A stretch of DNA of 64,000 bases from Streptomyces sp. NBC_01237 (GCF_035917275.1 NZ_CP108509.1:124001-188000), one strand, 5' to 3'; positions 24,348 to 32,776 are shown, counted from the stretch's first letter. Made by a program: numbers and translations. Notes: a model not told the origin generated them from the sequence alone.

Positions 24348-24887
24348 TCAGCGGGCGCCGACGGTGCGTCCGGCTGCCAGGAACTGGGCGTGGGCGCGGA
24401 TCCGCGACCTGTCCGCGGGAAACACGCTGTCCCACCGCTCCTCCAGCCGGAACCACCGGGCCGGCTGGTCCGCCTCCGCGACCAGGGACTGATCGCGGTC
24501 GACGATCGCCGCGTAGGACAGCCCCAGCGTCGCAGACCAGTCGGCCCGGTAGGAGCGTACGGCGACCGCCGCCGGGTCAGGCAGCAGCTCGGCGCGGACC
24601 CCGGTCTCCTCCAAAAATTCCCGGGCCGCGGCCGTACGCGGCCTCTCGCCCGGTTCGACCTTCCCCCCGGGCGGCACCCAGCCGCGCACGCGGTGTCTGA
24701 CCAGCAGCACGTGCGCGAAGTCCGGGTCCAACGCCCAGACCTCAGCCGAAAGCGGCTCCATCCGATGGCGCCGTGCCTGCTCCAGCCAAGCTCTAGCGCC
24801 GTCGAACTCCCACACGGCCCGCGCAGCGTCCGTCTCCGCCTCGTCCACAACCACCTGATCGGCGTGCCCATGATTCACCCGCCCCAC
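24348..24887 (-). CDS. Nudix hydrolase, opposite strand
   Basis: 179 residues with a perfect Nudix box: Gly75, Glu81, Arg89-Glu90, Glu93-Glu94, Gly96 (GGKVEPGERP...REFLEETG). VLLVRHRVRGWVPPGGK is typical of MutT-like enzymes. It is convergent with the upstream Nudix gene and divergent from the CYTH-like gene, so it is transcribed apart from the main operon. Two Nudix enzymes around one pathway may mean repair or sanitisation of modified nucleotides (inference). Confidence 0.88.
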   Translation of the reverse strand: MGRVNHGHADQVVVDEAETDAARAVWEFDGARAWLEQARRHRMEPLSAEVWALDPDFAHVLLVRHRVRGWVPPGGKVEPGERPRTAAAREFLEETGVRAELLPDPAAVAVRSYRADWSATLGLSYAAIVDRDQSLVAEADQPARWFRLEERWDSVFPADRSRIRAHAQFLAAGRTVGAR

Positions 24888-24983
24888 TCTAGGCCGACAC
24901 CTCCAGCCCCGCGGGCAGAAGCACCGCGCGCCATACCCGCGCCGTCCCCTGCGCGCGGGTCAGCCGGGAAGGAGAAGGCCGCA

Positions 24984-26192
24984 GTGCGCGATGACGGAAC
25001 CGGAGCAGGCGCCGGCTGGGTGGTCCTGGGCGGCGTCCACCTCCTGAACCGCAGCGCCCCCGCCCGTGACGAGGACACCATCGTCCTCGTACGCGTGCCC
25101 GAGCTGGAAGTCTGCCGGCCGGCCACGACCGTGACCGTGAGCTGGCAGACCCTCGGCCTCTGTCCCGTCGACGTCCGGACCGCCGACGGGACCCCGTTGG
25201 CGTCCGGTGTGGTCGACGGCGCGGCCTTGTGGTCCCACGCCATGCCCGGGCCGGCCCTGCGCCAGCTGGTCGGCACGGCTCCGGGGCTGGTCCCGCTGTG
25301 CTATCTGGCCCGGTACCCCGGCGGATTCCACGTCTACGCGCAGATCAGGTTCCACCCCGAGGACGCCTGCTTCGTCCGCACAACCCAGGAACCGGTCGGC
25401 GCCGGACCGGTCGAAGAACTGCGCTGGCTGCGCCCGGCTCTCACCGCCCACAGCGACCACGGCCGGGCTCTCAACAACCACCGCCGGTACTTCCGCACCC
25501 ACCTGTCCGGCACCGAGTTGGAGGTCAAGTACACCCTGGACCCGGCACCGGACATCTGGACGGCGTCCATGAGCCTCCTCAAGGCCCTGCGCAACGGCGA
25601 GCTGGAAGGCTGCCGACCCGAATACCGGGACGAGTTCCAGATCAACCACACCGAGAACCACCTGTTCGACGTGACCGGCCCAGACGAAGAGATCGGGTAC
25701 GCCTCCTTCATCCCCACCGTGACGGCCGGGCACGTCCTGAAGCGGAAGTGGTACACGGAGGACGCCTTCGCCCGGCGTGAAGAGCTCACGCCGGGCATCG
25801 ATGTCCGCCCCGACGGCTTCGAGGCCTACCTGCGTGACGAACTCGGCCTGGAAGTCGCGCCACTGCCCGCGTTCGCGCGCGTTCGCTACGACATCCAGTG
25901 CGAGTCAATGGGCACCGGCCACATCTTCGGCATCTTCTTCGACCGCTGCTCCCTGCTGGCGGCCCCCGACATCGTGCTCTCCCAGTGCGAGTTGGAGTAC
26001 CTCCGCTCCCGCAGTGTCCTCGACACCACCCACGATGAGCTTCTCGCCGAGATGGAACGCATCACCCGATGGCTGGGCGACTACCTCGCAGCGCGCGGCT
26101 TGGCCACGGAGCGCACCTACTACTCCAAGCGCACCTTCCTGCGCGACGTCGTAGCCCGGAGACCCGATCTGCCCACCGCATGCCGACGTTGA
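24984..26192 (+). CDS. CYTH-like protein of unknown function
   Basis: About 402 residues from a GTG at 24984, chosen for the GGAAGGAG site; the frame open upstream is antisense to the Nudix gene. The N-terminal 150 residues are unrecognised. The C-terminal part has TELEVKYTL with the ExExK signature (Glu178, Glu180, Lys182) of CYTH / triphosphate tunnel enzymes, followed by VLKRKWYTED and CELEYLRSRS, basic and acidic strands that could line a tunnel. CYTH proteins bind triphosphates (adenylate cyclase, thiamine triphosphatase). If real, it could act on a modified nucleoside triphosphate. Length exceeds a bare CYTH domain. Confidence 0.5.
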   Translation: MRDDGTGAGAGWVVLGGVHLLNRSAPARDEDTIVLVRVPELEVCRPATTVTVSWQTLGLCPVDVRTADGTPLASGVVDGAALWSHAMPGPALRQLVGTAPGLVPLCYLARYPGGFHVYAQIRFHPEDACFVRTTQEPVGAGPVEELRWLRPALTAHSDHGRALNNHRRYFRTHLSGTELEVKYTLDPAPDIWTASMSLLKALRNGELEGCRPEYRDEFQINHTENHLFDVTGPDEEIGYASFIPTVTAGHVLKRKWYTEDAFARREELTPGIDVRPDGFEAYLRDELGLEVAPLPAFARVRYDIQCESMGTGHIFGIFFDRCSLLAAPDIVLSQCELEYLRSRSVLDTTHDELLAEMERITRWLGDYLAARGLATERTYYSKRTFLRDVVARRPDLPTACRR

Positions 26193-26470
26193 TGTCCGCC
26201 CGGATTCCTCAGCCCCCGCCCGTACGCGGAACCGATCGGCAGTACCAGCCGGTGATCAAGTCTGCTGCGACCGTCAGGGGCGGGCCGGTGATCAGTCCCC
26301 GGCGTATCAGGAGACCGTCGCTCACGAACCATCATCACCGGCCGTCCTGCGGCCAGCGTGTGCGAGGCCATCTGCTCGCAGGCCGTCGTCGACGGCGGCG
26401 CCTGCCCCTGCTACGTACGATCTTTCGCGCCATCGATGCACGTCACCCGCTCCGTCCAGAAGCGGCACGC

Positions 26471-26666
26471 GACCTTCTCATCGAACTCGCTGAGGCTAAG
26501 AAGCACTCCACGGCGACTCCCCCGACAGCTCTACCGGGCTGCCGCCATCCGCTGGCATCCCGACGTTGAAGGTGGCGATGGCGAGATCTTCCAACTTCTC
26601 GAAACGGCCTACCGAACAGTGAAGCTCCCTGCTGCACGGGCCTCTGGCCCTCCGGCCAAACGCTAA
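26471..26666 (+). pseudogene. J-domain (DnaJ) fragment
   Basis: A frame at about 26520-26640 reads LYRAAAIRWHPDVEGG and FQLLETAYRTV, which match helices II-III of a J-domain including the HPD tripeptide. The helix I part (RDLLIELAEAKKH) is in another frame just upstream, so a frameshift near 26512 separates them. No credible start or remainder of the protein exists. It is a degraded scrap between the CYTH-like gene and the cas6e remnant. Confidence 0.5.
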
Positions 26667-26817
26667 GCCGAACCTGTACAGCAGGGAAGGCGTACCACTC
26701 GTCAGGGGAAGCGATCTCGCCGAGCGACGCAATCTTCCTGCTCAGCGCATTCCGTCGGTTGGCCGGAGGAGACCGGCCCGGAACTCTGGACTTCTTCGAC
26801 GCCCTGGACGGTTTCAC

Positions 26818-27305
26818 GTGAGCCACCTGACCCGATGCCGCCTCAACCCCGCCCGCGCCCGCCACCTGACCGCCTCCCCCCAGCGCCTCCACACCGCCGT
26901 CGCCTCCGCCTTCCCTCCGCCTTCCCTCCGCCTTCCAGCGGAGAAGGACCCTCCCACCGCGTTCTGTGGCGTCTGGACGAGACCCTCCTACCGCACCGAC
27001 AGCCCGTCCTCCTCATCGTGAGCTCCACGCGACCCGATCTCGCTCATGTCATCGAGCAGGCCGGATGGCCTCGCCACTCCGCGGACGCCCGGGTGGGAAA
27101 CCCGGCCCTACGCCCCGGTCCTCAACGCGCTCCGCCCCGGCCTACGCCTGCAGTTCCGGCTCGCCGCCAACCCCACCCGCGCCGCCTTCCACCGCGGCCG
27201 CCGAGGAGTTCGCACCGCCGCGACCACACCCGCCCAGCAAATCCAGTGGCTCCTCGACCGCGCGCCCAGAGCTGGCCGGGGCTGGCATGGCGGGAGCACA
27301 CGGCC
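26818..27305 (+). pseudogene. cas6e: Decayed cas6e (type I-E CRISPR endoribonuclease)
   Basis: From the GTG at 26818 the sequence follows Cas6e in three successive frames. Frame 1 gives SHLTRCRLNPARARHLTASP and QRLHTAVASAFPP. Frame 2 gives HRVLWRLDETLLPHRQPVLL and SSTRPDLAHVIEQAGWP. Frame 3 gives WETRPYAPVLNALRPGLRLQ, FRLAANPTR and TPAQQIQWLLDRA. These are the ordered conserved blocks of the N-terminal two thirds of Cas6e, which processes crRNA in type I-E systems. The C-terminal third is missing. No repeats or other intact cas genes are nearby, so this is a relic of a lost CRISPR-Cas locus. Confidence 0.8.
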
Positions 27306-27329
27306 GGTGACGAGTGGTATATCCGGTTC

Positions 27330-28496
27330 ATGAGCGATGTTCCCGTACCTACGGACGGGCCAGCGGTCCCGCATCCCCGGCAGGCAGACGCTCCTGCGGA
27401 CGAGTGCGTTCCGCGGGAGCGGTCTGCGGCGCTGCGGTGGTTGCAGGACCGAGAACAGGCCCTGGCCGACGTGTTTCTGCGCGAGGGGCAGCACGAGCTC
27501 CCCGTGGAGGGCAACTACCTCCTCTGGCGCCAGGACCAGCAACGACGGCTCGGTCAGGCGCGGCAGCAGTGGATGCAGATACTGGCCGAGGTGGGGCTGT
27601 GCAGCTGGGAGCCGGGCAGCCGGTCACTCGCGTATCTGCGCCCCGACCTGCTGGCCGAGTACGACGTGGAGAACCCGGCAGACCTTGCGTACACGGGCTC
27701 GGTCAGGTCGGTGGAGAGCGTGTGGTGGCGATGTCTGCGCGATGAAAACCATCGGTGGCGGACGTCGGTCAACAACCGGCACGTGCACGGGAGTGGTTGT
27801 CCTCGGTGTGGGAAGCGGGGCGTTTCGCGGCGCGAGCAGGAGGTCTTCGTAGCGTTGCGGCATCATCTGCCCGGACTCGTCAGCCCCGGCACTGCTGTAC
27901 GCCACTCACCTTCGGGAGAAGCCGTGCGGCGGCTGAGGTCGTGGAGGCTGGACATGCTGCTGCCGGGAAGCCCACCCGTCGCCGTGGAGTACGACGGCGC
28001 CTACTGGCATCAGAGCGCCCTGCGCCGCGACCAGAACAAGACCGCCGACTTGATCGCCTCGGGTCACCTGGTCATCCGTATCCGCGAGGAGCCCCTGTCC
28101 CAGATCACTCCGAACGATGTCGTATGCACACCGGACCAGCCGGCAGCAGAGGTTGCCGAGCAGGTGCACCAGAAGATTCTGGAGCTGGCCGGTCCGGCCC
28201 ACCACCGTCCGGACAACGAGCCGGACCGGGCAACGGGTGAACAGCTCGGGCTCTTCGACGACAGCATCGGCACTGGAAAGGCTCGCAACGGGGATGTCGA
28301 TCTCGGAGCGCTCCGCGCACTGGTGGGAGAGGGGCTGCTGAACGTGCACCGCGGCAGTGTTGAGTCGCACCTGGCGTTGGCTCGGTACCTGGTGGACGGT
28401 GCTCCTCTTGAGGCGCTGTGTGCGCAGATCCACCGGGAGCTGGGAGGAGGGCAGGCCTATCTCTCGATGGCACGTCGGCTGATCGATGGAGTGTGA
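27330..28496 (+). CDS. Zinc-ribbon protein with Vsr-like endonuclease domain
   Basis: 388 residues from ATG 27330. A central treble-clef/zinc-ribbon unit (WWRC at 132-135, His141, then CPRC at 157-160) is of the type found repeated in DUF4379-like proteins. A Vsr/DUF559-like PD-(D/E)xK nuclease follows: RLDMLL (Asp208), VAVEYDGAYWH (Glu220, His227) and RDQNKTADLIASGHLVIRIR (233-252). It probably nicks or cuts DNA recognised through the zinc module, perhaps in defence or repair. The ribosome site is weak and it begins right behind the cas6e relic. A helical C-terminal tail is unassigned. Confidence 0.75.
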   Translation: MSDVPVPTDGPAVPHPRQADAPADECVPRERSAALRWLQDREQALADVFLREGQHELPVEGNYLLWRQDQQRRLGQARQQWMQILAEVGLCSWEPGSRSLAYLRPDLLAEYDVENPADLAYTGSVRSVESVWWRCLRDENHRWRTSVNNRHVHGSGCPRCGKRGVSRREQEVFVALRHHLPGLVSPGTAVRHSPSGEAVRRLRSWRLDMLLPGSPPVAVEYDGAYWHQSALRRDQNKTADLIASGHLVIRIREEPLSQITPNDVVCTPDQPAAEVAEQVHQKILELAGPAHHRPDNEPDRATGEQLGLFDDSIGTGKARNGDVDLGALRALVGEGLLNVHRGSVESHLALARYLVDGAPLEALCAQIHRELGGGQAYLSMARRLIDGV

Positions 28497-28790
28497 AAGG
28501 GGCGGTCCGGGTCGGCCGTCCTGGTCTTCCCCGGCCACCCGGCCGTAGCTCGCGTCCCTGCGGGGTCGTCCTGCACCACCACTACAGGATGGATCTCTGG
28601 CCGGGCAGGCAGCGCAACGCTGGTCCGCGGCGCCGCTGGCCCCCGTTGTCCGTGGACAGGTCCTGTGCAGCGATCCTGAACGGCGGGGCCGGGCTCTTGA
28701 CTCACATGGCGGTCGTGCGGGTTCTGACGGCGAGTGCGTCTCGGAGGTTGCGGGCGGGCCGACCCCGTGTCCTGGGCGATGGCCAAGGCC

Positions 28791-29165
28791 GTTCTTCGAC
28801 TGCTCGGCCACGGTGTGGTCGTGGGTGGGGACCAGGGTGCCGTCCACGATGAGCACGGTGTCCTTGACGAACCGCTTGCGGCTCTTGAGCGCGAGCATCG
28901 GCCCGAGCTGGTCGATGATCCGGTCCGCCGCCGACTTCGAGACCCCGAACAGCGGGGCGAGCTGCCGCATGGTCAGATTTGTGCGCCAGTACACCGCGAC
29001 CAGCAGGGCCCGGTTCTCCAGCGGAAGACTCCTCGGCCGGTCCTCGCGAACGGAGTCCGCACCCTGGCGCCGCAGAACGGTCATCAGCTTCCCGAACTGC
29101 CCCGGGCTCAACCCGGTGAGCGGGGCTATCCAAGACGGCTGTGACGCCGCGATCACACCAGCCAC
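28791..29165 (-). pseudogene. IS5-type transposase, N-terminal fragment
   Basis: The first 125 residues match IS5-family transposases of Streptomyces: LSPGQFGKLMTVLRRQGADS, YWRTNLTMRQLAPLFGVSKS, KDTVLIVDGTLVPTHDHTVA and EQSKN. The first DDE aspartate region (VDGT) is present. Homology stops abruptly at 28791 and the rest of the catalytic domain is gone. From 28497 to 28790 no continuation is recognisable, and no terminal inverted repeats were found by eye. Confidence 0.8.
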
Positions 29166-29223
29166 GCGGAGATCATCCCAGGACGGTTAGGGTGCCTTCG
29201 TCGAGCCGACGGAGTGGAGACGG

Positions 29224-29496
29224 ATGATGGAGCAGGACGAAGCCCTGCAACTCGCGGTGGCGTTTCTCGCGCACAGCCAGCGAGATGACGAGCCGCCTCT
29301 CGCCATCGACACTGAGCGAGCCCGCGAGAGCAACGGGCTCCTGATCGTGCCCTACAACTCCGTGCAGTACCTCGCCTCGCGCGATGTGAGACACCAACTG
29401 TTGGACTGCTGGCCCATCCTCGTCGGCCTTGCACACGGAGACGTGCGGTTCGGAACCCTGGACGAGCGGCATCTGTGGAGGAACCCGAGCGCCTGA
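29224..29496 (+). CDS. YrhB/Imm35-like immunity protein
   Basis: 89-90 residues (ATG at 29224 or 29227). The order LAVAFLAHSQRDDEPPLAID, IVPYNSVQYLASRD and PILVGLAHGDVRFG matches the small Imm35 (YrhB) family, proposed immunity proteins of polymorphic toxin systems. No toxin gene lies beside it, so it may be an orphan immunity gene. The upstream region belongs to an IS5-type remnant. The stop is followed by a strong hairpin at 29556-29603. Confidence 0.65.
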   Translation: MMEQDEALQLAVAFLAHSQRDDEPPLAIDTERARESNGLLIVPYNSVQYLASRDVRHQLLDCWPILVGLAHGDVRFGTLDERHLWRNPSA

Positions 29497-29555
29497 CGAG
29501 GCTGTGGGCTGCTCCGCCACCACAGTTGCGGGACAATTCTTAGGATCAGGTGCGC

Positions 29556-29603
29556 AGAACATGGTGGTCCCCCTTTATCTGCCAGAGGGGACCACCATGT
29601 TCT
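29556..29603. terminator. 17-bp perfect hairpin, bidirectional terminator
   Basis: A perfect 17-bp stem (AGAACATGGTGGTCCCC with its complement) and a 14-nt loop lie between the convergent Imm35-like and DUF397 genes. The placement and strength fit a shared terminator. Confidence 0.7.
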
Positions 29604-29612
29604 GTCTATCGG

Positions 29613-29810
29613 TCAGGCGCTGACGTTGGCGGTGAACGCCGTCCAGGCGTCCCCCGAGACGTAGAGCGCGGGGATGCTGATGTCCTTGGAGTCGCGTACA
29701 CCGACTTCCTGGCCGATCTGTACCTCGACACAGGAGTTGCCGGTGCCGTCACTGTAGGACGACTTGTACCAACCGGATTGCTGCGGAAGGACGTTGCTGT
29801 CACTGTTCAT
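29613..29810 (-). CDS. DUF397 protein
   Basis: 65 residues with the family signature WYKSSYSDGTGNSCVEVQ and VRDSKD, and a C-terminal WTAFTANV. DUF397 proteins are the small partners of Scr1/WhiJ-type regulators in Streptomyces and act with them in developmental or antibiotic control. It overlaps the end of the upstream regulator gene by 11 nt, so the two are co-transcribed. The function of the pair here is unknown; its neighbour across the divergent promoter is an ATPase-domain gene leading into a graspetide operon. Confidence 0.92.
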   Translation of the reverse strand: MNSDSNVLPQQSGWYKSSYSDGTGNSCVEVQIGQEVGVRDSKDISIPALYVSGDAWTAFTANVSA

Positions 29811-30702
29811 GTTTATCTATCTCTCGGATTAGGTCTTGCATGATCGTGGGGGTTTCCTCGGGCGGTTCTGCCGAGGCGGTCATGGAGTTGAACCAGGCGG
29901 TGAAGCGTTCGACCTCGGACCTCTTGCTCGACATGGAGATCGCGCCCCATGCCGTGTCGGTCGCCACGGTTGTGGTGAGCGGGTCGTCCAGGTCCATGAT
30001 CGTGAAGTTGTGGGCGAACTTGCGCCCCTTCGCCGTGGTCCTGAGGACCTGGACCTGTACGTGGTCCATGGCTGCAAGGCGAGCTATCTCGACATACTGT
30101 GCCCTCATCACGTCCGGGGTGCCGAGAGGGTTCAGAAGCGCTGCCTCTCCGAGCACGACCCACAACCGGACTGGATCAGGGGCTCGCAGGATCGACTCCT
30201 TCTTGCGCTGCATCCGAACTTCCACGTGTCCTCTGATGAAGGACGCGGTGGTGTCCTCGATTGGTCGCTGCGACTCGTACAGAGCCTGAGCGTATTCCTC
30301 TGCTTGCAGCAGGCCGTGGATCACCGTGGGGTGATAGACCCGCAGGGTCGTTGCCTCGGCCTCAAGGCCAACGAATGCCTCCATGTCCGGGAGGAGGTGA
30401 TCCCGGTGCAGCGTCAGCCATGAGTCACTCGATGCCTTTTTATGCAGGTCGGTAAGTTCCTCAATGACTGGTGAGCCGTCCTCCACTCCGTACACGCTGA
30501 TCAGCGCATGGAGATCGGGGGCCATGCGAAACACGCCTTTGCCCTTCTCGATCCGCTGAATCCGCGTCTCGTTGAGAGTGGAGACCTGAGGCCGGACCGC
30601 CTCGGACGCTTGTGCCTGCGTCAGGCCGGCCGCCTTACGCAGTTGGCAGAGCCGGGCGCCCAGTTCGATCTTGTGGATGGTGACACCTACAGGTTTGCCC
30701 AT
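29800..30702 (-). CDS. Scr1/WhiJ-type XRE regulator (DUF5753)
   Basis: 300 residues. The helix-turn-helix (LGARLCQLRKAAGLTQAQAS) is at about 15-34. A DUF5753 domain fills the rest, with YHPTVIHGLLQAEEYAQALY and RLWVVLGEAALLNPLG typical of the family. ATG at 30702 is selected because GGAGAGGT precedes it; the longer frame lacks support. It forms an operon with DUF397 and faces the 30984 gene. Repeated GAATCCG half-sites in the intergenic region are candidate binding sites. Confidence 0.9.
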   Translation of the reverse strand: MGKPVGVTIHKIELGARLCQLRKAAGLTQAQASEAVRPQVSTLNETRIQRIEKGKGVFRMAPDLHALISVYGVEDGSPVIEELTDLHKKASSDSWLTLHRDHLLPDMEAFVGLEAEATTLRVYHPTVIHGLLQAEEYAQALYESQRPIEDTTASFIRGHVEVRMQRKKESILRAPDPVRLWVVLGEAALLNPLGTPDVMRAQYVEIARLAAMDHVQVQVLRTTAKGRKFAHNFTIMDLDDPLTTTVATDTAWGAISMSSKRSEVERFTAWFNSMTASAEPPEETPTIMQDLIREIDKHEQ

Positions 30703-30829
30703 ACCTACCTCTCCTGTCGAGCTGCACTCCATGGACCACGAGCTACGCAGCGTGGGCGCCTGCCTGCACATTCTGGCACTGGGAGTTGGCTTCCCACAGC
30801 CCCACCTGCGCTATCTGGCATATACCAAT

Positions 30830-30859
30830 GAATCCGCACGACGGATTCACGACGGATTC
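30830..30859. promoter_or_regulatory. GAATCCG half-sites, putative operator
   Basis: GAATCCG (30830-30836) is followed by CGGATTC at 30842-30848 and again at 30853-30859: one inverted pair (5-nt spacer) and a direct repeat 11 nt apart. It lies between the Scr1-type regulator (start 30702) and the gene at 30984 and suits cooperative regulator binding. Confidence 0.5.
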
Positions 30860-30983
30860 ACTTGCTCCCGAACTGTGCCGCGCGGGAACGTAGTTACGCC
30901 ACCTCGACCCCCTGGGTGACGGACGGCGACCTCGGCTTGTGCTGCCTGAAAAGGCACCCCCCTGACGTGCGGAGGCTTGGGCA

Positions 30984-31901
30984 ATGACACTCACTGCACC
31001 CCCCGAAGGGTTGATCGCGCAGGCGATCGACCCGAGCAGAGCGAGCAGCGCACCCAGTGGCTCCAGCGTCCGGGACGCCGCGGCCATCGCGTTCGGCCGC
31101 AGTGCGCCGATCAAGAATGGGCTGTCCGACGCGGAACAGCCCCAGCGGGCCAGGGAGTTCGCTTCCGCAGCCCTGGCCCGCTGGGGCCTGTCCGAGTACA
31201 CGGATGACGTGAAGGTTCTGGTGTCCGAGCTTACGACCAACGCGCTGCTGCACGGGACCGACGAGATCGGCCTCACGGTGACGCTCACCAACAAACGAAT
31301 CGGTGTCGTTGTGACCGGATCCCCGTACACACCAGTGCCGCCCCCTCCGGTGGATGACCTGAGCGAGCACGGTCGCGGCTTGCAGATCGTCGCGGCGCTG
31401 TCCGACGCCTGGGGTGTCAGCGAGAACGGCACCCATACGTGGTGCCTGCTCGATCGGCATCCGGCGGCTGCCGTCCCCGTGAAGTCGAGCCCTGTCGTCC
31501 GTGAACTGCGGTCACGGGTGCGGGCTCCGACGATCGGCGGCATCGCGCAAGCGGTTCAGACGGCCCGAATTCACACCGGCCTCTGTCTGACCTCACTTGG
31601 ATGGGCCGGTCCCGTCAGTCCCGTGGACGACCTCGTCCGGCTGCTGATCGAGCGCATCGGCCGAGACGATGGCCGCAATGGGCCTTGGGAGTTCAGTCTC
31701 GGCTTCGGCCTGACCGAGGCTCACGAGCTCGTGATCGAAATCGAAGACAGCGTCCCCGAGTTCCGCAGGTTCGACCCGGCCGACGCCGGTCACAGCGATC
31801 TGCGTGCAGCCTGCTCGCTCGGCGCCGATGTCACCTGGCAGCTGCGGAACGGCCGCCAGGCCGGTCGGGCCTGTCTTCCCGCTCCGCGCGAGGCGTCGTG
31901 A
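30984..31901 (+). CDS. Anti-sigma-factor-like ATPase-domain protein
   Basis: 305 residues. Residues about 55-165 are a HATPase_c_2 domain: VKVLVSELTTNALLHG is the N-box, HGRGLQIVAALSDAWGV the G-box, as in RsbW/SpoIIAB-like kinases of Streptomyces. A second region (about 200-300: RLLIERIGRDDGRNGP, then HELVIEIEDSVPEF) may be a degenerate copy. It probably binds ATP and perhaps a sigma factor or anti-sigma antagonist. It heads an operon (overlap 4 nt with the next gene) running into the graspetide genes. Confidence 0.8.
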   Translation: MTLTAPPEGLIAQAIDPSRASSAPSGSSVRDAAAIAFGRSAPIKNGLSDAEQPQRAREFASAALARWGLSEYTDDVKVLVSELTTNALLHGTDEIGLTVTLTNKRIGVVVTGSPYTPVPPPPVDDLSEHGRGLQIVAALSDAWGVSENGTHTWCLLDRHPAAAVPVKSSPVVRELRSRVRAPTIGGIAQAVQTARIHTGLCLTSLGWAGPVSPVDDLVRLLIERIGRDDGRNGPWEFSLGFGLTEAHELVIEIEDSVPEFRRFDPADAGHSDLRAACSLGADVTWQLRNGRQAGRACLPAPREAS

Positions 31902-32278
31902 CCACGTCCATAGGGCTCTGCCCCTCCGCCGGAACGCAGCCGGGCACCGCCGTCGTGAAGCAGGTACCGCGGGTTCTGGACGCGCTCTTCGAGGACCTGA
32001 ACACAGCCTTCGAGACCGCGGCTCCGGCCGGCGAAGTCGCCACGACCACCGCGAGACTCCACGGCTGGCACCAGCGGCTCGCCACGATCGCCACGGCCGA
32101 CCCCAGGCACCCGCCCGGCCCGGAGACGCACCGGCTCATCGCCTGCGGCCAGCGCCTGCGTGAGGAGCCCCTGTCCGATGACGGGCCGGCACTCGGCCTG
32201 ATACGCCGCCTCGCCCTGGCGGTCTCGGACCTGACCGACGAGATAATGGAGCAGGGGACCGTGGCGGTGGCCGAATGA
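31898..32278 (+). CDS. DUF6415-type natural-product-associated protein
   Basis: 126 residues from a GTG overlapping the upstream stop. Helical and acidic: VLDALFEDLNTAFET, RLHGWHQRLATIA and LALAVSDLTDEIMEQG. Short proteins with this pattern (DUF6415) accompany natural-product or regulatory loci in Streptomyces. No catalytic motif is visible. It overlaps the following gene by 4 nt, in the same operon. Confidence 0.6.
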   Translation: MTTSIGLCPSAGTQPGTAVVKQVPRVLDALFEDLNTAFETAAPAGEVATTTARLHGWHQRLATIATADPRHPPGPETHRLIACGQRLREEPLSDDGPALGLIRRLALAVSDLTDEIMEQGTVAVAE

Positions 32279-32700
32279 TGCACGACCCGCTCTGTCCCGA
32301 GCATCCGCCGGTACACATTGTCGAGCTGCCGCGCCCGGAAGACGCCGAGGACTATGCGTATTTCGCACGCCGTCTCGCGGATGTGCGGCTCCTGGAGCGG
32401 AGCGTCGTCCTGAGCGTGATGGGGGTGGCGTCTCTGGCAGTCCCTGTGGGCGGCACCCGCCACGGAGGCTTCTACTCCGTCCCCTGTATGTGTTTCGGCC
32501 TGAAGGTCCGCGACGCCCTGCTGCGGCATGCGGGCTTTCCCCGCCTGCGCCTGCGGCCGGCGCCTCACCCGCGCACGTGTGACGCAGTCGAGTGGGGCGG
32601 TCCCGAGCCCACCGCCTGGTCGGACGAAGCCGCAATGGCGCGGTTCCACGGCTTCGTCGAACCGCCGACGCGCCGACAGGTATCCCGAACCCCCGCGTAG
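32275..32700 (+). CDS. Small conserved-looking protein (DUF6302-like)
   Basis: 141 residues, ATG overlapping the previous stop. The sequence has a middle strand-rich part (SVVLSVMGVASLAVPVGGTR, then HGGFYSVPCMCFGLKVRDAL) and an Arg/Pro-rich C-terminus. I do not recognise a catalytic motif; it resembles the small DUF6302 proteins that appear with DUF6415 and DUF5999 genes. Its coupling to the upstream gene and the intact ribosome overlap argue that it is real. Confidence 0.6.
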   Translation: MMHDPLCPEHPPVHIVELPRPEDAEDYAYFARRLADVRLLERSVVLSVMGVASLAVPVGGTRHGGFYSVPCMCFGLKVRDALLRHAGFPRLRLRPAPHPRTCDAVEWGGPEPTAWSDEAAMARFHGFVEPPTRRQVSRTPA

Positions 32701-32776
32701 CACCACCCCCGTACTCCTTCCTCGGCGGCAACCCCGCGGCCGCCGAGGAGGGTGCCAGTGCCGAGAGGAAATCTGC

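Noticed and set aside
26193..27330. CRISPR repeat array near the cas6e relic
   Set aside because: No regularly spaced direct repeats of 28-37 bp were found by eye on either side.
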